64,000 bases of DNA, taken from contig CM027385.1 in the NCBI GenBank assembly GCA_015680905.1, positions 27,534,501 to 27,598,500 of the forward strand, given 5' to 3'. Under the pieces are notes generated by a model that ran no database searches, was not told the origin of the DNA, and saw nothing but the letters and a program-made list of their open reading frames with translations. The position numbers and the translations under genes are program-made. Shown piece by piece: positions 58,139 to 64,000 of this stretch; position 1 is the first letter of the stretch, and each line of letters opens with the position of its first letter. Origin of the DNA: Coptis chinensis (taxonomy: Eukaryota; Streptophyta; Magnoliopsida; Ranunculales; Ranunculaceae).

Positions 58139-60115
58139 ATGTCTTCTGTAGCAAACAAAAACCCTCCACATAGCAAGACTAGATGGATCAGTTTTAATGA
58201 TCGTGTGCAAGCTCTTCCTAGAGAACTGCAGCTTAAGATATTGACACATATACCGAAAATCATTTCTGGTTTAGGTAAGAGTTGATATGCACGTAAGAGA
58301 TGAGCTAAGAGAGAAAGCTGGTGCTTGAATTGTCAAACACCAACTTGCCCTGGTCTTCAACCTCATAATAATTCTATTTACAAAGTCTACATGTGTTATC
58401 CCCTAGTGTATTACGCTCGGTCTAAGAGAGTACTAATCCAGCCATCTGCTTGGGATTGACTCAGGTTTTCAAAAAACTTCCAAGTCTTGGGGATCTGACT
58501 TTAAACGACCCACCTTTTTAATTTCAGTCAAACTTATTCAAAAAAAAATTAATTAATTAAAATTTTCTTTCTGTTATCTGTACATATTTTCCTACAGTTC
58601 CTGTACAATTTTTTCCATCACTTGTTTCCCATCTACTGTTGGATGTGAGTGTATCCTATACCGTTACGTTGCATTTCTGATGTTGATCGTTTTGATACCT
58701 CATGGGTCAAGATCAAACGAGTAACGAAACATGGATCAGCTCTTAAAGTTGGCAAGGCACTGAGGACAATATCGGAATTTCCTGATTTATTTGGGCTTAG
58801 GCCAAAAATTCAAATTCTTAAAAGAGGCACGTGCCATCAAACCCTTAACCCCCCGTGATCGCCCACCTTCCTTTCTCCCTCATCACAAATTCCAAACCTT
58901 AGCCACCACTAGCCGACTCAGCCCTACCCCTACTCTACTCGCGGTCGCGACCTCACCCCAGCACACCACCATACAATTTTTTCATAGCCTTCCCCATTTT
59001 CAACCCCCATTCCAACTCAAAACCCCAATTTTTTAAATCCCTACTCTAAATGGCTCGAATTCTCAAAATCGTGCTGGAGCAAAATTTTCAAGACCTCTTC
59101 TATTCCGATCTGTTTGAAGTGCACTTTAGGGCTGAGATCAGAAGAAGAGGATGGGAACCCTTGGTTTTGTTGGAAGATGCGGTTTATTCTCCTTCTCTTA
59201 CTCTTTCGTTTTATAATTGCATGATCAGAGGGGAGGATGACCGCATTACGGTTGTTAAGGATGGCCGCTCGCTGGAGCTCACCAAAGAGGTGGTGAGTGG
59301 TGTTCTGGGGATCCCTCTGAAGGCCTATGTTCAGACATAACAGTCCCCAGACGGTAAGACCATCGATGTGATGATGATAGAGACGCTTCTCAAGGAGGTT
59401 AAAAACCCCAAGTCTCACTGCACTTACCAGAGTTCGCTACGAAGGAACCAGCTAGCAATATCTCAGTGGACAACATACAACTTGCTAGGCTCGGCCAAGC
59501 CTTCGGATATAGGTAAGGTGATGCTTCATCTTTTATGGATTCTTCAAGAGCAGAAGAATAGCTTCTACATTGTCTCATTTATCTTCAAGCAACTCTGCAA
59601 ACATAAGAAGTTAACTGCCCCTCTACCAGTGCTGGCCACCAAGATCATGTAGCACTTGGGGTTCCAAGCCACAGACACCCTAGTGGAGGTCAAGGACGCT
59701 ACCACAGGTCATATCTATGCCCACTGTGTCCAGATGTCATGGTTTCCACCTGAAGCCAAAGCTGCTGAGCAAGCACGCCCGACTGAGAAGTTGGATTACT
59801 TCACTGAAGATGCCACTCAATAGTTCACTCAGCCATGGATGGAATTCACTTCAATTCCTCCATGGAGGCCAGAGGATTCTGCACTCATATCTCCACTGGC
59901 TCAAGAAAACTCAGGGTAACATCATAACAGAACAGCGGAATATCAGAGCGAAACAACATACCCTTACAGAGGAGCAGCAGACCTTCCAGCAGGAGCATCG
60001 ACGTTTTCAGCACAGTGTCACTCGAACATTGCAGAGCATCAGAGACGTGCTCCCACATAGTTATAGACATGCCAGGCCTCGACGTCAGCAAGGAGAAGGA
60101 TCTTCTAGACGTTGA
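58139..60115 (+). pseudogene. ORF with 'putative plant transposon protein' domain (PF20167-like)
   Basis: The frame at 58,139 starts MSSVANKNPPHSKTRW and stops at 58,285. The domain proper is at 59,050-59,340 (FRAEIRRRGWEPLVLLEDAV, LSFYNCMIRGEDDRITVVKD, EVVSGVLGIPLKAY). It continues in the same phase after a TAA to 59,652 and then, shifted, to 60,115 with a Gln/Glu-rich coiled-coil-like tail (TLTEEQQTFQQEHRRFQHSV) and a basic end. Such domains occur in many plant retroelement-associated proteins; the molecular role is unknown to me. At least two stops and one frameshift are present. Confidence 0.75.
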
Positions 60116-62141
60116 GACGAGTCACACACAGATTCTAACTAGGATTCCTAGTGTCCATATAGTTGGATCTATTTTATTTTTATGTTTCTTTTTCACGTGT
60201 ATGACGTAGTATAAGTTTAATTTTATGCTTAATATTATATGCTTGTTTTATTTTGTTTTGTTTTTCTTGTGGAATTTGGTTTATAAGTAGAAGGTAAAAT
60301 AGATACCTCATGCCAAAATTTTCCATTTTTATAAACCATGTATTTCTAGTTTTATATCAAATAATCGACGCCCCAAACTTATTTGGGGGTGTCGTATTTT
60401 CATCATGAAAAACAGAATGCAGGTGTATCGCCATTTTTGCTCATGTTTCTATGGTAATCTCTTTCCTTATCTCTTCATACTTTGAGGACAAAACCTAGTT
60501 CTATCATAGAGTTGGTATAGTCACATTTTGCAAAAACTATGCATTTTCTATATAGTATATATAATAGTATATTTGTTCCTTTCTAAAAAAAAAATAAAAA
60601 AAGACCAAAAATATTTTTCTGTTTAGTATTAAAAAGTCTTGTTTCCTTTTTCTATGATGAATCAAAAGTTTAGAAATCTCATTTTAGCAACAGAGTAAGG
60701 ACTTGTTCTTTGTACTTAGACTAATATATGTATAATAGTTTCTGCATCTTTTCATGAATGGCATGCATCAACATTTGTGTGTATATAGCAGTTAGTTTCC
60801 GAAGCCAAGGTTAAAACAATTAAGTTCCATATCCTGTGAGAATCTAGCCAAAAGCCTCATCTGAATGATTATTGAGTGATGACACAAAGGATGTCCAGAT
60901 AGAAAGGTCACACGTCCACTTGCTTGATCACCACGTCATATCATATGAGGGAATTTAAACCCTTTTTGGATCGATACAGCCAAATAAACGTTAAAAACCC
61001 AAAAATATAGTTTTCCTCTAGCTAGTTACCCCTCTTGAGCCTTCACCTTTTCTAAAAGCCTTTTTATTCTTCACCAATAATTCCTAACCTGACACAACAC
61101 ACAATAAAAAACTTACCCAGCTGATGAGTTGAGAACTGGATGGTTATCAGAAAAAGAGAAGATAAGACCTTGTAAAAAAACAGAACAATTATTTCTTCAA
61201 AATGAAAAAAAAAAAGACCCATCAAAAACCAAAACTCCAAAAATCCAAAGGAGTCAAAATTCGATTCTCCCAAAAGTTCAAAATCAAAAGGAGACGATAT
61301 CAAAAACAAAAAAAAATCAAAAGCAAAGTTAGAACTCCCAAAAATTCAAAATCATATGGAGTCACAAAGCCAAAGGGCTAATAAAAATATATCATAATTC
61401 GAAAGCAAAAGAACAAAATGAGGTTCTTCTCTGGTTACACGTATCTTGAAGACCCAGTTTCTTGACTTATTAGATTTTGTTTTTCCCTTCCTTTTTACTT
61501 TCTAAACCATCGCCCTAGCCCTGTAACTTATAATAAAATACCTCTAGCTCAATTAGGAATAGGATGGTGTGATAGTAAGTGGCAAGCGTGATCAATCGAC
61601 CCTAGTTTCTTTGGACGTCATTTGAGTATGCGAGGAATATAAGTGCCCGCTGCACTTGAGAGAATGAACCTTGAGTGAATATATTAGAAAGATGTGATTG
61701 CAACACACCCCTGTGAGAACCCACTTTAAGGAAGCTCTCCAAAAGCCTCGGAAACAACTCTGCTTTTGCATTTCATTGCTCATGTTTTGTAGAATTATCT
61801 TTAGGTGCTTAAATTACTATACATATGTTATTCTAAGTTCAAAGGAGTTTGTCCTTATTCACCGCTAATAAGATGTATGAACTTCTAAGAATAAATAAGG
61901 AAACAAGACCCTTTGTACTAAATAGAAGAAGTTTGTGAGTACCTTCACTGGAAAACTCTCATGAGGCTTAAAGCTCGTCCACTAGGGAATTTCTAGTGGT
62001 TTAAGGTCTTGTTGCATATAGTTAATGCAATCGCACTCTGCGAAACAAGATTAGTATAGCGTATAATAAATCACTCATTTGTCATCTTAATTTTTTCTCT
62101 CATCCTTGCTTGGGGAGAATCAAGATGCTATTTGGGGGTGG
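60116..62141 (+). other. 3' non-coding region of the outer element
   Basis: A second polypurine-like TTATTTGGGGGTGTCG occurs at 60,379-60,394, and the functional one lies next to the 3' LTR at 62,129-62,141. 61,190-61,400 is a purine-rich stretch with repeated TCAAAA/CCAAAA words. No gene was recognised. Confidence 0.5.
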
Positions 62142-63010
62142 TGATCAGCTCCCAAATGTGCATTTTATTATCCATATATTGCTGAATTATAGTCCCTCTT
62201 ATGCTTAACAAAAAGATAACTCATAGCTTTTAATACCTTTTTCAGGTTAAGAAGTATTTCATACCACTTATCATAAAAGCTGCGTCTTAGCACCAAAATG
62301 AGCCTTAATCATGCTTATTAGGAAGACCAGTAACTACTGTGAAAAAGTACTGAAAAAGTCAAAATCAACCGATCAAAGTCAACAGTCAAAGTCAACAATC
62401 AAAGTCCTCAAATCATAAGACCAATGGTGGAGGCCCTTATCTCAAATTATGGAGACTTTATCCCTAAACCTACCTTGGTCAAAAAGGCACCAAAAAGCAA
62501 AAGCAAAAGCAAAAGTGAAAGGGTGAGGTGTCTAGTTTGTAATGGAGAGGGGCAAATCTATAAATGGCAAAAGTAGGGGTATATAAACAAAAAGCAAGGG
62601 AGAGAGAACTCATCTATTGTTTTAGGATCCAAACCATTTAGTTTGTTTATTTTCTTGTCTTATTTTTTTCAATTCATGTTTTTTATTTCTTGTTGTTTTA
62701 TTTTATTTCAATCTTGTTATTTCCTTTTCTTTATTTCAATCGAACTTGTTACTTGTTTTTTGTTTTAATCTTCAATCTTGTTTGTTGCTTTTATTTCAAT
62801 ATTTTAATCAATCTTCTGTTCATGTTTTCAAGTTATTTCAATCAAACAATCAAAGCTTTTAAGTTCATTAGCTTAGAACCATTATAATCCTACAAGAGTC
62901 TACCTTTCTTCTTCATATCCCCCTCATTCAAACTCTAAACAATTTAGGATGAACCTCAACTTCTAATCTAAACTCTTTTGAAGTATACTTCCACCACTAC
63001 TAAAACTTCA
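62142..63010 (+). repeat. 3' LTR of the outer element (869 bp, uninterrupted)
   Basis: It gives the intact order of the two 5' LTR pieces and shows the empty site GTTTATTTTCTTGTCTTATT of the inner insertion at about 62,646-62,665. It carries an extra AAAGTCAACAGTCAAAGTC-type run relative to the 5' copy. The LTRs differ by scattered substitutions and small indels. Confidence 0.88.
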
Positions 63011-63017
63011 TGCTTGA

Positions 63018-63612
63018 CACGTGCTTAATATTTACTGTAAGTGTATATTACTCCCTCACAACCCTTCTGTGTGTATCATATGCAAACTTGCCCACATCCA
63101 CCTTGTCATCCAACAAAGTACAAATAGCTGAGATTGGACACAACGCAAGTTTCTTGTTCTTCGATGACTTAGTAGATAAAAATATTAGTAACCAAAACAA
63201 CTTAATGAACTTCGATCTCTTTATTTCTAGTGGTTTTAATACTGCTGAGAGATTTTCCAACCCAATTGTTGATAATCTTTGAACCTCATCGTTTGTTGTT
63301 CTCAATAGTAATTATGTGAAAACTATTGTAAGATGGTGGTCTCTTGCTAGACGTAGTATTTCGGGTTCATATATTGTAGTTGTGAACCTGACTAGAATAC
63401 TGACGAGTCCCTCTAGGTATATGAACTTGCAAACCTTCTTGTTCTTGTCCCATTTCTTTGAATTTCATTGATTGTTCATATGGCTGTGGGGACTGTCTCT
63501 TTATGGAGCAGAGCTAGATTGAGTGTCAAGTTATGTGTAGGAAGCTTTGCTAGAAAATTCACAAAGACAACATGGTTTTTGGTGATTTGGTAGGTTTCAA
63601 TTGGACTCTTCA
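63018..63612. other. Flanking DNA right of the outer element
   Basis: The 90-codon plus-strand ORF at 63,010-63,282 begins inside the flank and has no recognisable domain. I see no convincing gene. Confidence 0.4.
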
Positions 63613-64000
63613 GGGCATCTCCAATGGGAGGTGTAAAATTACACCTCCACCCAGACTCCACATAGGTGCCATTAGGATTTTACACCTCTAATTGTATAAT
63701 ATTATATAGCCTATAAATATCTACATTCTATACTCCCCAATGGAGAAGTGTAAAAAAAAATAGATTTTAAACTCGGACGTCACTTAAAGTGACGTCCCTC
63801 TTTAATTTAAACTGGGACGTCACTTAAAGTGACGTCTGAGTTAAAAAATTACTTTAGAATTAGAAAGGGACATTACTTAAAGTGACGTCCAAATTTATTT
63901 TTTGTTTGGACGTTGGTTAAAGTGTCGCTCGAGCTATTTATCAACAGATAGCGAGATGGAGAATTCCCCACCTCCTCTATCAACTAATACTCTATTATCT
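63613..64000. mobile_element. MITE-like element with repeated ACGT-core palindromes (partial)
   Basis: The left end GGGCATCTCCAATGGGAGGT is the common 'GCATCTCCAA' end of plant MITEs. A sub-terminal copy in inverse sense, CCCCAATGGAGAAGTG, occurs at 63,736. Four direct units built on a palindrome with arms GACGTCACTT and AAGTGACGTC lie at 63,776, 63,816, 63,869 and 63,909, the last two degenerate. The right end is probably beyond the window. Confidence 0.6.

Larger units (their letters stand above)
41365..63010 (+). mobile_element. Non-autonomous Athila-related LTR element, split by a younger element
   Basis: 5' LTR = 41,365-41,845 plus 53,915-54,274; 3' LTR = 62,142-63,010 (869 bp). Both begin TGATCAGCTCCCAAATG and end AAAACTTCA. 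The polypurine tract TTTGGGGGTGG touches the 3' LTR; a PBS-like TGGCACCACCGTCATGG follows the 5' LTR at 54,277. TGCTTGA flanks the element on both sides (41,358-41,364; 63,011-63,017). Internal DNA (about 7.9 kb) encodes a broken gag and a PF20167-type ORF but no recognisable protease, RT or integrase. Confidence 0.82.

Noticed and set aside
63010..63282. 90-codon ORF right of the outer element as a gene fragment
   Set aside because: It starts next to the target-site duplication, has no known motif, and an overlapping antisense ORF is equally long.
1..64000. tRNA, rRNA or snRNA genes
   Set aside because: No internal A/B boxes with a cloverleaf and no rRNA-like blocks were found; the only tRNA-related words are retrotransposon primer-binding sites.

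Overview
This is nuclear DNA of a repeat-rich flowering plant, probably a eudicot. The evidence is spliced genes with GT-AG introns, a chloroplast-type aspartate carbamoyltransferase, a plant-specific WIYLD-domain gene, plant LINEs with an RNase H tail, Tat-lineage and Athila-lineage Ty3/gypsy elements, and Tourist/hAT-like MITEs. The species cannot be named from the sequence alone.

Layout. (1) 1-12,020, minus strand: the 5' half of the aspartate carbamoyltransferase gene (pyrimidine synthesis). Coding exons 1 (11,072-11,555), 2 (10,850-10,989) and 3 (1-146, cut by the window edge) splice in frame. Intron 2 is about 10.7 kb and holds a decayed LINE (about 1,400-7,250) and a 600-bp TIR element. 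(2) 12,400-15,350: four blocks of tandem 32-bp hairpin repeats, broken up by two MITEs. (3) 15,810-19,420, minus strand: a small WIYLD-domain gene, apparently a pseudogene. Its nine-codon first coding exon is present three times in tandem and its 5' UTR exon twice. (4) 20,741 to about 41,357: best read as one very large, decayed Tat-lineage gypsy element on the minus strand. It has a 3' LTR with polypurine tract, a long 3' region full of unrelated tandem repeats (54-bp minisatellite, roughly 155-270-bp arrays), degenerate integrase, dual RNase H, RT, protease and gag, then a PBS and a truncated 5' LTR. Inside it sit a rearranged LTR/leader fold-back array, a Tourist MITE and a 5'-truncated LINE, which is itself interrupted by a 2.17-kb solo LTR. 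(5) 41,365-63,010, plus strand: an Athila-related non-autonomous element with gag and a plant-transposon-domain ORF but no recognisable pol. Its 5' LTR is split by (6) 41,846-53,909, minus strand: a younger 12-kb Athila-type element with two 1,699-bp LTRs. (7) 63,018-64,000: flanking DNA ending in a MITE that carries repeated ACGT-core palindromes.

Only the aspartate carbamoyltransferase gene looks functional in the part visible here. Most of the rest records layered transposition, with target-site duplications that order several events: the young Athila element entered the LTR of the non-autonomous element, which entered next to the Tat LTR; the solo LTR entered the LINE, which entered a tandem array.

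The observations most worth following up are the tandem triplication of a start-codon exon in the WIYLD gene, the alternating-loop hairpin arrays, the Tat 3' region as a source of several satellites, the fold-back array of retrotransposon leaders joined at telomere-like motifs, and the gag-plus-PF20167 element that appears to depend on Athila pol. All positions were read by eye. Family assignments rest on motif recognition, not database searches.
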